Below, in pieces: positions 1 through 9,833 of a stretch of DNA of 64,000 nucleotides. Under the pieces are notes generated by a model that was not told the DNA's origin, made no database searches, and saw only the letters and a list, made by a program, of their open reading frames with translations. The DNA is from Streptomyces sp. NBC_01669 (lineage in GTDB: Bacteria; Actinomycetota; Actinomycetes; Streptomycetales; Streptomycetaceae). Both the position numbers and the translations under genes were made by a program. Location: contig NZ_JAPEQG010000002.1 in assembly GCF_026339735.1 (NCBI RefSeq), positions 682,001-746,000 of the forward strand, given 5' to 3'. How positions within the stretch are numbered: the first letter of the stretch is position 1; each line of letters starts with the position of its first letter.

Positions 1-849
1 GGCCCGCAGCGCGTAGGCGGTCAAACGGCTGAGCAGGACCATCGCGGTGCCGTTCGATTCCGGTGCCGGGACGTCCTCCAGCCCTCCCGCCCGCGAGGGG
101 CGGATCGTGCGATCGATGAGCGAGCGCAGCCCGCCGACGTCGGTCTTCGCTCCCCGCTGGCAGCGGCGCTGCAGGCCGAACAGCAGCTGTGCGACGACCA
201 GGTCCGGCAAGCCCCGGAAGCTGACCTCGGCACCGCTGCAGCCCGACGGCGCGGTCCGCAGCCACATCTGCTCGTCGACGGGCCCCTCCTTGCGCAGCTG
301 GTTGAGCTGTTTGCCGTGCGGGTGACAGAGCCGGTGGCCCATCGCGGTGACGGCCTGGCGGGTGCAGGCGAGCACGCCGCAGCCACCGAAGCCGGGCAGG
401 GCCCGGGCCGTAGGGCCGGTCATGAACTCCGCCATCGTGCCGCCGAACTGCTGGTACTGGTACCAGTGCGAGCGACACAGCGGCTGTTTGCGGGAGTTGA
501 TCCAGGTCCGCTCACATCCGTCGACCCGGCACTGGCCCGGGACGACACGCGAGGCGGTGCGCGGGAGCTGGATGAACTCCTGGAGCGGCAGTCCCGACTG
601 TCGGTGCTGGTCCTGGCAGGTCCGGCACAGACCGCGGGCCTTCGACGGCAGGTCGCACCTCGGCACCGGGCAGGCCCGCATGCCCAGCGTCGGGTGGTCG
701 ATCGGCGCGGTCAGGACAAGCCGATCAGTGTCCCAGCCGACCCCTTTGAGGAACTTCGGCTCGATCAACGACCACAAGAACGCGGCTCTGTCCTCCTCGG
801 ATGCGCCTGGGGACGGCGGCACCGCCGGCAGCGACACGGTCGCGGTCAC
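1..849 (-). CDS. Cys-rich partner of tyrosine recombinase (partial)
   Basis: This open frame of 283 codons runs off the left edge. It starts at a GTG that overlaps the stop of the upstream recombinase by four bases (GTGA), so the two are translationally coupled. Three finger-like clusters are visible: C60/C65/C75/C78, C107/C112/C125/H128 and C157/C162/C175/H178, each with CX4C then CX2(C/H) spacing. This suggests zinc-dependent DNA binding. Tyrosine recombinases in Tn554-like and recombinase-in-trio elements are followed by a longer second protein in the same way, so I infer this is the second gene of such an element. Its catalytic half, if any, lies outside the window. Confidence 0.6.
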   Translation of the reverse strand, partial: MTATVSLPAVPPSPGASEEDRAAFLWSLIEPKFLKGVGWDTDRLVLTAPIDHPTLGMRACPVPRCDLPSKARGLCRTCQDQHRQSGLPLQEFIQLPRTASRVVPGQCRVDGCERTWINSRKQPLCRSHWYQYQQFGGTMAEFMTGPTARALPGFGGCGVLACTRQAVTAMGHRLCHPHGKQLNQLRKEGPVDEQMWLRTAPSGCSGAEVSFRGLPDLVVAQLLFGLQRRCQRGAKTDVGGLRSLIDRTIRPSRAGGLEDVPAPESNGTAMVLLSRLTAYALRA

Positions 850-2075
850 CGGGCGCCTCCCGCCAGCTCGCGCGGCGAAGGCACCCGGTCCACCGCCTCC
901 CGCAACCGGCCCGGGTCGGGGTGCAGATACGGCTCCGCGCTGGACAGCCGTGCGTGATCGAGCAGGGCGGCCACCTCGTCCAGAGTGCCGCCGGCGTCCG
1001 CGACGTTGCTGGCCATCGCGTGTCTGAGCATGTGCGGGGTCACGATCCGCGACAGCCCGGCCCGCTTCGACAGCCGCTGAAGCAGCTCCGTGACGCCGTC
1101 CGGGCTCATCGGGGCGCCCAGCGGCTCGGCGAACAGGTTCACCAGCACGAAGTCGCTCGCCGCTCCGTGCGGCAACGCCATCCGCTCGATCACGTACTGG
1201 TCGTGGGCCTGGACCACCAGGAAGTCGACCGGCTTGGCCTTCCCCGGACCTGCGGACTGCTGGCGTTTGGCCCACGCCCCGTTGACGTTCTCCCGCCGCA
1301 GCACGTGCAGGTGCGAGCCGGCCACCCGGCAGCCGAGCGCGGAGGAGTCCGGCATGAAGTGCATGTCCTCGCGCCGCAGGCCCGCCGCGGTGCCGCGGCG
1401 CAGTCCGGCCCGGGCAAGCAGCAGCACGATGAAGCGGTCCCGGGCGTTGCGGCAGGCCAGGAAGAGGGCCACCGCCTCGGCGTCCATGGCCCGGTCCCGG
1501 CGCTTACGCGGCACCTGCACCCGGTGGCGGGCCTTGAGCCGGTAGCTCATCCCCTCACCGCAGGCCTCCTCGGGCAGGTCCCAGTCCTCAGCCACCTCGT
1601 AGAGCTGGACCAGCACCTCCGACGGCACGGTCTTCGCGGTAATGCCGTGCAACAGGAACTGCCGAACCCCGGTCAGCACGTTCCCGATCCGCCCCGGCTG
1701 CCGGTGGGGCTCCGCCCCCGGCCCGGCCATCACCACCCCGCGACCCGCGACCGGCCGCTCAATGCCGGTGGCCTCCGGTGTCCCGTACTTCAGCCACACG
1801 GTGAACAGCCCCAGATCCTGCGCGGCACTCCGCCAGTCCCGGCCGGTCCGGGCACACCAGCGCAGGTACAGCGCGACGTGCCCAGCGTACGTACGCGTCG
1901 TCAACTCCGCCTGATCCCGGCCGAACCGCACGTACCGCAAGAACGCATCTGCCGCCGGCACCACCGCCAAGTCTTCGTCCAGCACCGTCCAGTACCCCGC
2001 ACCCGAAGGCAACTGCACACGAAACGCCCGCAAGGCTCTTCCTCCACTCCATCTGCAACGTGTCGCAACGATCAC
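846..2075 (-). CDS. tyrosine site-specific recombinase (integrase)
   Basis: This protein of 409 aa starts at GTG 2075; a later start is possible. The phage-integrase fold is recognisable. There is an N-terminal SAM-like core-binding region (about 40-160). A catalytic domain holds the box I arginine in GLRRGTA (R226/R227), the box II motif HMLRH (H348, R351, H352), a further His (H374) and the nucleophile Tyr in EPYLHPD (Y383). All expected catalytic positions are present, so it is probably functional. It overlaps the next gene by four bases. The sequence upstream breaks into an unrelated truncated gene, consistent with this being the left part of an element inserted there. Confidence 0.85.
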   Translation of the reverse strand: MIVATRCRWSGGRALRAFRVQLPSGAGYWTVLDEDLAVVPAADAFLRYVRFGRDQAELTTRTYAGHVALYLRWCARTGRDWRSAAQDLGLFTVWLKYGTPEATGIERPVAGRGVVMAGPGAEPHRQPGRIGNVLTGVRQFLLHGITAKTVPSEVLVQLYEVAEDWDLPEEACGEGMSYRLKARHRVQVPRKRRDRAMDAEAVALFLACRNARDRFIVLLLARAGLRRGTAAGLRREDMHFMPDSSALGCRVAGSHLHVLRRENVNGAWAKRQQSAGPGKAKPVDFLVVQAHDQYVIERMALPHGAASDFVLVNLFAEPLGAPMSPDGVTELLQRLSKRAGLSRIVTPHMLRHAMASNVADAGGTLDEVAALLDHARLSSAEPYLHPDPGRLREAVDRVPSPRELAGGAR

Positions 2076-2239
2076 GACAGCTCCAGAGATGCGAGGAAGA
2101 ACCCCAGCTCACACGATCAGACGCAGCGTCCTGCGACACGTCGGAGCGCCAGGGAGAACGACGTAGAGCAGGACCGTGGGACGCGGGTCGCGGGCAGTGC
2201 GCGCTCGGACGATATCGACGTAGGACTGGGAGCTGAATC

Positions 2240-2613
2240 CGTGTACGCCAGGACCGGGATGCCGAGGTCCGCGAGCCAGTCGGTGAACATGCGGCGCAGG
2301 GTGTCTTTCTCGGCCGCGACGTACAGCGCCGCCTTCTGGCCGGCGGTGCGGTCCAGGGCGAACCAGTCGGTGACGTCACCAAGGAAGTCGCGGGCGTCGG
2401 CCCAGGCCGGGGCACGTGGACTTCGCGCAGGGTGTCGATCAGGTCGGGGAAGTGGCCGTCGCGGCGCGCCTGGGCCAGCCGGGAGGACAGACGCCGGTAG
2501 GTGGGCGGGGTGTTGGGAATGCGGCCTTCGGCGACGAGCCGGTAGTGGACCTGGCGCAGCGTGCAGCCCATCTCCCCGTAGCCGGTCACGATGTCCCGGG
2601 CGCGGCCGACCAT
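2240..2613 (-). pseudogene. broken conserved actinobacterial gene, cut by recombinase element
   Basis: Reading from ATG 2613, the protein begins with GEMGCTLRQVHYRLVAEG and continues through a conserved-looking RLSSRLAQARRDGHFPDL block. At about 2415 the homologous reading continues only after a one-base shift, giving DVTDWFALDRTAGQK and LYVAAEKDTLRRMFTDWLAD. The coherent reading stops near 2240, where recombinase-element DNA begins. The RQVHYRL start and the AAEKDT block resemble a family of actinobacterial proteins with a TOPRIM-like fold; that assignment is from memory of the family and is tentative. Two lesions, a frameshift and a truncation, make it a pseudogene. Confidence 0.55.
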
Positions 2614-2868
2614 GTCAGGCCAGTGGAGTACATGTACCCATCGGCCGTTGTTCCAGGTCAGCGGGTTGGGCAAGCCTCGATCGGCGCACGGTGGGCAAGC
2701 CTGAGATGTCGTGGGCAAGCCCTCGCTTCGATTCGTAGTTTGGCAACTCCTTCGGGCGGGCCAATCCGGACCTGGCGGATAGGCGACTGCGACCGTCGTG
2801 TGACGGAGCCCTGTAGTTGGCCCGTCTGGCGGGCTACATGCTCACTGCCGTTAAAGCGGGCGGCGTAA

Positions 2869-3603
2869 TCAGGCGACCTCGTCCAACAGGTGGGGGCCGT
2901 TGTTGCGGACGTTGTTCACGGCCGTGGAGACGGGCCGGGCGTTGAGCAGGCCACCTGCAGGCTGGCTGAGCAGGGCGCGAAGGTCTTCGGTGTTCTGGTG
3001 GTGCGGGTCGAGCCAGGTGTCGTAGTGGTCCGGGGTGAGGGCGAGCGGCATGCGGGGGTGCACCCGGCCAGCCGCGTCGGTGGCCTCGGTCGTGATGATT
3101 GTGCAGGTGATCAGCCAGGCGGCCGGGTCCTCGTCCTTGTCGATGTCAGGGTCACGCCAGTACTCGTACAGGCCCGCCAGGGCCATCACCTCGCCGTCGG
3201 TGGGATGGATGAAGTACGGCTGCTTGCGTGTCTTGCCCGTTCTTTCGTCCTTGAGCGGCTCCCACTCGTAGAACCCGTCAGCCGGCAGCAGGCAGCGCCG
3301 CTTGACGAAGGCACGGCGGTAGGCGGGCTTTTCGTGCACTGTCTCCACTCGGGCGTTGATCATCCGGGCCCCGACCTTCGGGTCCTTCGCCCACGAAGGG
3401 ACCAGTCCCCACCGCAGCTGCCGCAGCTCTCGCCGTACCTCGTCGCCTTCCTCGCGTCCGGCGCGCTCGAGAATCGCGTAGACATCGTCGGTAGGGGCCA
3501 CGTTCCAGCTGGGCGCCAGACTCTCGTCGGGAAGCCAGTCAGTGGCCTGGAAGAGCCGGGTCAGGTCCTGGGGACTGCGGGTGGAGGCGTAACGGCCGCA
3601 CAT
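2869..3603 (-). CDS. SOS response-associated peptidase (SRAP/HMCES family)
   Basis: This protein of 244 aa belongs to the family that crosslinks to abasic sites in single-stranded DNA through Cys2. The start was chosen at ATG 3603 because it gives MCGRYAS, placing the obligatory catalytic cysteine at position 2; the frame is open further upstream but that stretch is not family-like. The motifs SWNVAPT, ARAETVHEKPAYRRAF-like (here INARVETVHEKPAYRRAF), ADGFYEW and GRVHPRMPL contain the conserved Asn, Glu and His. Length matches the family. It is transcribed divergently from the small gene at 3735. A second, rearranged C-terminal copy lies near 48.1-48.4 kb. Confidence 0.95.
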   Translation of the reverse strand: MCGRYASTRSPQDLTRLFQATDWLPDESLAPSWNVAPTDDVYAILERAGREEGDEVRRELRQLRWGLVPSWAKDPKVGARMINARVETVHEKPAYRRAFVKRRCLLPADGFYEWEPLKDERTGKTRKQPYFIHPTDGEVMALAGLYEYWRDPDIDKDEDPAAWLITCTIITTEATDAAGRVHPRMPLALTPDHYDTWLDPHHQNTEDLRALLSQPAGGLLNARPVSTAVNNVRNNGPHLLDEVA

Positions 3604-3734
3604 ACCGCCACTCTGCCACGGCATCGGACCGTGCCGGCTGAAGAGCGGTAGACGCGCCACCGGCTGTGAGCGTTCCCGGGCGAAGGGGCATCTGTTGGGT
3701 CGCAGGGTGCGGCGGGGTGTCGTACACAGGGAGC

Positions 3735-3920
3735 ATGAGCGAGGAACGCACGTCATGGCATCCGGGCGAGCTCGTGCCGGAGAGCGGGATCTATGAGTGT
3801 GATTGCGGTGCGGGTCACCACTGGAGCACGGACGTGAAGGGACACCGCTTCCCACCGCTGCCGGCGGGCTGCCCGGGCGGCGCGTGGGCGTTGCAGACGG
3901 ATGCGCACCCCGACTCCTAA
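3735..3920 (+). CDS. small Cys/His protein, YjzC-like
   Basis: This is a 61-aa protein. ATG 3735 was chosen because it follows a purine-rich AGGGAGC site, and the frame upstream is not protein-like. It has the pattern PGELVPESGIYEC followed by CGAGHHW and a later Cys (AGCPGG). This resembles small zinc-ribbon-like proteins common in actinomycetes and the YjzC group. Function is unknown. It is divergent from the SRAP gene with about 130 bp between starts, so the two may share a control region. Confidence 0.6.
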   Translation: MSEERTSWHPGELVPESGIYECDCGAGHHWSTDVKGHRFPPLPAGCPGGAWALQTDAHPDS

Positions 3921-4168
3921 GAGGCACCGGCTCATTATTCAGCGGATAGGGCCGTCGCATGCACCAACGGTCGGCCGCTCACGATCGCCCACTGGCCGGG
4001 ACGTCGCCAGGTCAAACGTCACTGGTCGCCGGAGCGGCGGGGTGCTGTCATGGGTAAGGAAGACGCGTTGACGAGTTGGCAGGTCCGCAGAGGCCGACGC
4101 GCCGCGCGCCGTCCGCTCGGGCGGTCCGACCGCGCCCGCCCCGTCGCAAAACGGAGGAGGCCGACGCC

Positions 4169-4813
4169 ATGCTGCACCGCCGCACGGTCGGTGACGTGAT
4201 GACCGAGGAGGTCGTCACCCTCCGCCCCAGCACACCGTTCCAGGAGGTCGTCGGCCTGCTGGATGTGAACGACATCGTCGCGGCCCCGGTTGTCGACGAC
4301 GACGGTGCCCTCGTCGGCGTCGTGTCCGCGTCCGACGTGCTGCGGCACGAGACCGGCATGCCCGATCCGCAGGGGCAGGACGGTAACGACGAGGGCGCCT
4401 GGGGCAAGGCCCGGGCCCAAACCGCGGGCGCGCTCATGAGCAGCCCCGCCTTCACCGCCCGATCCGACTGGACGATCCCCCAGGCCGCGCGGGAACTCCG
4501 CAGGCGCCACGTCAAGCAGCTGCCGGTGGTCGGTGACGACGGGCACCTCACTGGCATCATCAGCCGCAGCGACCTGCTCGACGCCTTCATCCGCTCCGAC
4601 GTCGAGATCCGCGGCGAGGTGGAGCAGGACGTCCTGGGGGGCATCCTCGGCCTGGACGAGGATGCCGTCGCGGTCGAGGTCCGAGACGGGGTAATCACGC
4701 TGCGGGGTCAAGTCCCGGAACCGCGTCTTGTGCCGGTGGTCGTGGGCCTCTGCCAGGGCATCGACGGTGTCATTGCTGTGGAGGCCCATCTTGCCGCCGC
4801 CCGGGTGGGCTAG
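4169..4813 (+). CDS. CBS-pair and BON domain protein
   Basis: A 214-aa cytoplasmic protein. ATG 4169 is preceded by GGAGG at ideal spacing. Two CBS domains are visible: VGDVMTEEVVTLRPSTPF at the N-terminus, and a second starting near MSSPAFTARSDWTIPQAA. A C-terminal BON domain follows (DAVAVEVRDGVITLRGQV). CBS pairs usually bind adenine nucleotides and act as energy or redox sensors; the CBS+BON arrangement is common in actinomycetes and is often stress- or dormancy-linked. It stands alone, with no clear partner gene. Confidence 0.9.
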   Translation: MLHRRTVGDVMTEEVVTLRPSTPFQEVVGLLDVNDIVAAPVVDDDGALVGVVSASDVLRHETGMPDPQGQDGNDEGAWGKARAQTAGALMSSPAFTARSDWTIPQAARELRRRHVKQLPVVGDDGHLTGIISRSDLLDAFIRSDVEIRGEVEQDVLGGILGLDEDAVAVEVRDGVITLRGQVPEPRLVPVVVGLCQGIDGVIAVEAHLAAARVG

Positions 4814-4983
4814 GTCGGGGCTACCCTGCGCGGCAACTGCCACCTAGGACGCTAGTTGGTCAGTTCGATGCTCAGATTCCGGTCGCCCTCACCGCGCTGC
4901 GATCTCTCGGGCCCGGGGCAGGGGGCAACTGGTATCCCGCTGCGCGTTCCGCGCGGCACGGACTCACCAGGCGCAAGATGGCC

Positions 4984-5628
4984 TCAGTCGTCGCTTCTGG
5001 CACCGCGATCGGGTGCGCTCATGTCGCCCGTCGCAGGGGTGCCGTCGGCGAGTCCGTAGCGCAGGTAGACGGTGCCCTTGGGGCTGGCTACCGGAGGGGC
5101 GAGGAGCGTGATGTTGGTGGGCACCGCGCCGTCGTCGAACACCTTCTTCCCGACGCCGAGCACGATCGGGTGCAGCCAGAGGTCGAGGCGGTCGAAGAGC
5201 TTCTCGCGCAGGAGGGTCTGTACGAGGTTCAGGCTCCCGACGACCTTCACGTGCTCGTGCCGGTCACGGATCTCGCGCACCGCGTCGGCGAGTTCCGGGC
5301 CGACCTGTGTGGACCCGGCCCACGAGAGGTCGGGCCTGCCGCGGGAGGCCACGTACTTCGGGACGCTGTTGAAGAGTGTGGCGATCTCGTTGTCCTCGCC
5401 GCCCTCCTGGTGAGGCCAGTAAGCGGCGAAGATGTCGTACGTCCGCCGGCCTAGCAGGAGGGCGTCCGTGCCTTCGTAAGCGGCACCGACCTGTGCCCCG
5501 GCGACTTCGTCCAGTAGGGGCGCCTGCCAGCCGCCGAACGAGAATCCCACCGGATCCTCGTCGGGGCCGCCGGGCGCCTGCCCGACGAGATCGAGGGTCG
5601 CAAACAGCTCGATGTGGATGAGGCCCAT
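4984..5628 (-). CDS. dihydrofolate reductase family protein (RibD C-terminal type)
   Basis: A 214-aa protein with the RibD_C/DHFR-like fold. Visible features are the N-terminal strand IHIELFATLDLVGQ, the GTDALLLGRRTYDIFAAYW block, the NADPH-binding VKVVGSLNLVQTLL segment, and DRLDLWLHPIVLGVGKKVF near the C-terminus. Members are reductases of uncertain substrate in actinomycetes, not the folate enzyme. The gene is monocistronic and convergent with the CBS gene. Confidence 0.9.
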   Translation of the reverse strand: MGLIHIELFATLDLVGQAPGGPDEDPVGFSFGGWQAPLLDEVAGAQVGAAYEGTDALLLGRRTYDIFAAYWPHQEGGEDNEIATLFNSVPKYVASRGRPDLSWAGSTQVGPELADAVREIRDRHEHVKVVGSLNLVQTLLREKLFDRLDLWLHPIVLGVGKKVFDDGAVPTNITLLAPPVASPKGTVYLRYGLADGTPATGDMSAPDRGARSDD

Positions 5629-5755
5629 GGCTTACTCCCGATGAGTCGGTTGTCTCCCTCAAGAGATAGACCTGCGGATGCCCGCGTGCTCATCGCCGCG
5701 ACGGAACCCGGTTTCACCCCGTCGGGCGCATTCACCGGGCTGGCCGCACCCCTGC

Positions 5756-5826
5756 GGGCCACCTACAGCGCTCACCCGGGCCAACTAGAACGCTCAGGGG
5801 CCATCTACAGCGCTCAATCGCAACAG
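5756..5826. repeat. three tandem 19-bp repeats, probable solo IS21-type end
   Basis: Three units starting at 5756, 5778 and 5798 share GGGCCAnCTAnAnCGCTCA, 19 bp each with 20-22 bp spacing. Read on the minus strand they begin just inside TGTTGCGATTGAGCG. Multiple short transposase-binding repeats reading TGAGCG..TGGCCC are typical of IS21-family termini, so I infer a remnant end with no IstA/IstB genes beside it. The block lies about 120 bp upstream of dnaE2. Confidence 0.45.
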
Positions 5827-5945
5827 GACGGCGACACGAGGCACGGGACCGGCAAGAGCTCGCTTGTTCGATTTCTGTTCGAGTAGTGTGGAGATCTAGC
5901 CAGGGCGGTTAGAGCGTATTTGGGGGCATATGACCGGAGGTCGTG

Positions 5946-8900
5946 ATGGGCGGTGGTGTGCATCTTCATGTCGCCAGCGGCTACTCCGCCCGCTACGGCG
6001 CTTCCCACTCGCACGACCTGGTCGCCCGTGCCGCCGAGCGCGGTATCACCACGCTCGCGCTGACCGATCGCGATACCGTCACCGGCATCGTCCGCTTCGC
6101 GAAAGCCGCCACGGCGGCGGGCGTGCGGCCGGTCTTTGGCGTCGACGTCGCGGTCGCCCCGCACACCCCGGGCGACCCCGCCGCCCGGCCGCGGACGCCG
6201 GTGCGCGGCGGCGCGCATGTTGCCGAGGCGCCGCTGCGAATCACGCTCCTTGCCCAGGACCTGTCCGGATGGGGGCGGCTGTGCAGGATCGTGTCCGCCG
6301 CCCACGCGACCGCTGCTGGCGGCCCGCCGGTCGTTGCCTGGCCAGCACTCCAGCGGTACGCCGACCAGGGCCTGACGGTGCTGCTCGGGCCTGCATCGGA
6401 GCCGATCCGGGCCTTGTCGGCCGGGCGGCCGAACATTGCCGAGCAGCTCCTGGCGCCGTGGCGGGAGTTCGCCGGGCCGAACCTGCGCCTGGAGGACTCC
6501 ACTGGGGGCTGGACGGCCTCGGACCTGGATCGTTGCGGCTTGCCGCCCACACGCTCGGCCTGGCCGACCGGCTCGCCATCCCGACCGTGCTGACGAACGC
6601 GGTGCGCTACGCCGACCCCGCCCAGCACCGGGTCGCGGATGTCCTGGACGCGGCCCGGATGCTGCGGCCGATCGACCGGCGGCGCCTGGACTGCGGGGAG
6701 CGCTGGCTTCGCGGCCCGGCCGAGATGGCGGCTGCGGCGGAGCGGATCTGTGAGGCGGCCGGTGCAGGCCTGGGCCGGGCGGCGGAGCTGCTGGCCGAAA
6801 CTGTCCGCACCGCTGAGCAGTGTGTGATCGATCCGGTCGCCGACCTCGGACTGGGTACCCCGCACTTCCCCGAGCCGACCGTGGTCGGCGCTGAGCCCGG
6901 CGCGGGTGGGGCGATGCGGCTGCTGAAGCAGCGGTGCGAGGCCGGGATGGTCGCCCGCGGCCTGGACCGTGACCGCCGGGCGGTCGAGCAGCTCGACTAC
7001 GAGCTCGACATCATCGGCCGGCTCGGTTTCGAGGCGTACTTCCTCGCTGTTGCTCAGGTGGTTGCCGACGTCCGTGACATGGGGATCCGGGTCGCCGCCC
7101 GCGGCTCGGGCGCCGGGTCCATGGTCAATCACTCTTTGTTCGTGGCTACAGCGAATCCGTTGGAGCACCGGTTGTTGTTCGAGCGGTTCCTGTCGGAGCG
7201 TCGGGTCTCGTTGCCGGACATCGACGTTGATGTGGAGTCCGCGCGTCGCTTGGAGGTGTACGACAGGATCTTCGAGCGGTTCGGCTCGGATCGGGTCGCG
7301 GTGACGGGGATGCCGGAGACCTGGCGGGCGCGTCACGCGCTGCGTGATACCGGTCTCGCCCTTGGTCTGCCGCCGCAGACGGTCGACCGGATTGCGAAGT
7401 CGTTCCCGCACATCCGGGCCTGTGACATCCGCGGAGCGCTCAGGGAACTGCCCGAGCTGCGGCAGCTCGCCACCGAGGCCGATTCGTACGGTCCGCTGTG
7501 GGAGCTCGCCGAGGGCCTCGACGCACTGCCGCGTGGCATCGCGATGCACCCGTGCGGCGTGATCCTGTCGAACGCGGCCTTGCTGGACCGGCTGCCGGTG
7601 CAGCCGACGCCGGGCGGGAAGTACCCGATGGTCCAGGCCGACAAGCACGATGTGGAGGACCTCGGCCTGCTCAAGCTCGACGTCCTCGGGGTGCGGATGC
7701 AGTCGGCGATGGCACACGCCGTCACCGAGATCCGCCGCACCACCGGCCGGCAGATCGATCTCGACAATCCCGACCAGGTCCCCCTCGACGACCAGTTCGC
7801 CTTCGCTCTGATCCAGGACTCCGACACCGTCGGGATGTTCCAGCTCGAATCGCCCGGTCAGCAGGACCTGGTCGGTCGGCTCCAGCCCCGCGACCCGCAG
7901 GACGTCATCGCCGACATCAGCCTGTTCCGGCCGGGCCCGGTGCAGGGCGGGATGCCCGCGCTCTACATCGCTGCCCGCCACGGTACCGCCCCCGTCTATC
8001 CGCACCCCGACCTCGAACCGGTCCTCCGGGACACGTACGGGGTGACGATCTGGCACGAACAGATCATCGACATCCTGGCCGTGATGACCGGTTGCGATCG
8101 CGCCCTGGCGGAGGTCGCCCGCCGCGCCCTCGCCGATGAGCAGCGCCTGCCGAAGCTGGAGACGTGGTTCCGGGAGAAGGCCGGCGCCCGCGGATACACC
8201 ACCAAGGTCCTGGACGAGGTGTGGGAGATCGTCGCCTCGTTCGGCGCGTACGGGTTCTGCCGTGCGCACGCCGTCGCGTTCGCGGTCCCTGCCCTCCAGT
8301 CGGCATGGCTGAAGGCCCACCATCCGGCCGCACTGTATGCGGGGCTGCTGGAGCACGATCCCGGCATGTGGCCGCTGCGTGTGATCGTCGCCGATGCCCG
8401 CCGCCACAACGTGCCGGTGCTGCCCGTTGACGTAAACAAATCCGCGCCAGCGCACCAGGTCGAGAAGACCGACGCAGGCTTCGGCGTGCGGCTCTCCCTG
8501 CCCTCCGTGAAAGGCATCAGCGAGGACCAGGTCGCCCGGATCGCTGCCGGCCAGCCCTACAACTCCCTGCAGGACTTCTGGCAGCGGGCCCGCCCGGCGC
8601 TGCCGATCGCCGAACGTCTGATCGAGGTCGGCGCGCTCGACCAGCTCAAGGGCGCCCAGACGCGGCGCGACCTGCTGCTCCAGGCCACCGAGCTCCACCG
8701 CCACACCCGTACCCGGCCCGGCGCCGGACAGCTCCCGATCGACGACACCCTCATCACCGCCAGCCCGTCCGGGCTGAGGGAGATGACCAGCCGCGAGGCC
8801 CTCGACGCAGAACTCAGCGTGCTGAAGATCGACGTCTCCCAGCACCTCATGGAGCACCACCACCGACTCCTGCGGGAGATCGGCGCCACCGACGCCAAGC

Positions 8901-9394
8901 ACCTCAAGACGATGCACCCCGGGCAGCAGGTCCTGGTGGCCGGTGTCCGCGCTTCCACCCAGACCCCGCCGATCCCGTCCGGCAAGCGCGTCATCTTCGT
9001 CACCCTCGAAGACGGCTTCGGACTGGTCGACATTGCATTCTTCGAGAACTCCCACGAGGCCTGCGCGCACACCATCTTCCACAACGGACTGCTGCTCGTC
9101 CGCGGCACCGTGGAGGCCCGGGGCCCTCGCCGGACCGTCGTCGGGCAGATGGTCTGGGACCTCGAAGCACTCGCCGCGGCCCGCCGCGACCACGGACCCC
9201 AGGCCGTACTCGACATCCTCGGCCGCCGCGAACCCGCACCCACCCCCGCCCAGCCAGCCAACCCACTGGCCCGGACGCTCACGAACGGGACCGCCGGCGC
9301 AAAGCTCCACCCGTACGCCGACCTCCAGCCCGCCGGCACCCGCTCCGCCGACCTCACCAGGCTCGGCCACACCAGCCCCGGTTCTCCAGGCTGA
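5946..9394 (+). pseudogene. dnaE2: error-prone DNA polymerase III alpha-type (DnaE2), frameshifted
   Basis: This is the translesion polymerase of the ImuA/ImuB/DnaE2 mutasome. ATG 5946 follows GGAGGT at good spacing. The first frame gives the PHP domain (LHVASGYSARYGASHSHDLV) up to LRLE near 6494. The remaining 960 or so codons are in another frame, from about LHWGLDGLGPGSLRLAAHT onward. One missing base near 6492-6500 explains the break. After it, all core regions are present: RVAARGSGAGSMVNH, the catalytic acidic motif PDIDVDVES, the thumb and fingers, and a C-terminal OB fold (QQVLVAGVRASTQTPP). The joined protein would be about 1,150 aa, full family length. No imuA or imuB lies next to it. 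A sequencing error is the alternative to true inactivation. Confidence 0.85.
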
Positions 9395-9417
9395 GTTATG
9401 TCTCACGAGACACGCCG

Positions 9418-9452
9418 CCCTGTACGCCCTGCATGAAGGCGGGCGTACGGGG
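9418..9452 (+). terminator. hairpin downstream of dnaE2
   Basis: CCCTGTACGCCC (9418-9429) pairs with GGGCGTACGGGG (9441-9452), a 12-bp stem with one G-U pair and an 11-nt loop. It starts 24 bases past the dnaE2 stop. There is no long T run, as is usual for GC-rich actinomycete terminators. Confidence 0.6.
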
Positions 9453-9578
9453 TTCGGTATGCCGAGTGGGTCAGTTCTGGCAGCAGCCTCCGGTCGCGGT
9501 GTCCGCCTTGTCGACGGTCACGCTTTTCGGGTCTGGCGCTGATCCTGTGATGGTCCTGGATCCGGCGCGACAGCACCG

Positions 9579-9833
9579 GTGTACGTTGTCGCCGTGTCCC
9601 TTGAACCGCGCAGCCGTGAAGAGCTGGTCACCTTCCTCCGCGACCTGCACAAAGAGTTCCGCGCCCGCGGTCATGAGTGGGAGAACAACACCCTGGACGA
9701 CTTCATTGAAGCGCTCGCCGCTTGGGTGCACGACTCCCCGGGTGCGTACCGTCACGCGGGAGAGCAGATCCCGCCCGACGGAGACTGGACCTTCATGGCC
9801 CGAGCCCTTCACGCAGCCACCATCTACGAGTAG
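9579..9833 (+). CDS. DUF7660-like small protein
   Basis: An 84-aa protein starting at GTG 9579 (GTG 9594 is also possible). The pattern HEWENNTLDDFIEALAAWV, followed by PPDGDWTFMARALHAATIYE, matches small proteins grouped as DUF7660. These are often found as orphan immunity-like genes. It is acidic and has no signal peptide. It lies in a run of small same-strand genes that ends with a Fic gene. Confidence 0.7.
   Translation: MYVVAVSLEPRSREELVTFLRDLHKEFRARGHEWENNTLDDFIEALAAWVHDSPGAYRHAGEQIPPDGDWTFMARALHAATIYE

Noticed and set aside
801..2738. A 645-codon plus-strand frame across the recombinase
   Set aside because: Antisense shadow. The minus strand carries all integrase catalytic residues.
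5862..5890. GTTCGA repeated twice upstream of dnaE2, looking like a LexA/SOS box
   Set aside because: The two GTTCGA units are direct, not inverted, and the spacing does not fit TCGAAC-N4-GTTCGA. At most a degenerate half site.
5993..9406. A 1,137-codon open frame on the minus strand opposite dnaE2
   Set aside because: It is the mirror of a highly biased GC-rich coding frame. Its translation is Gly/Val/Arg-rich with no conserved motif, while the plus strand has clear polymerase domains.
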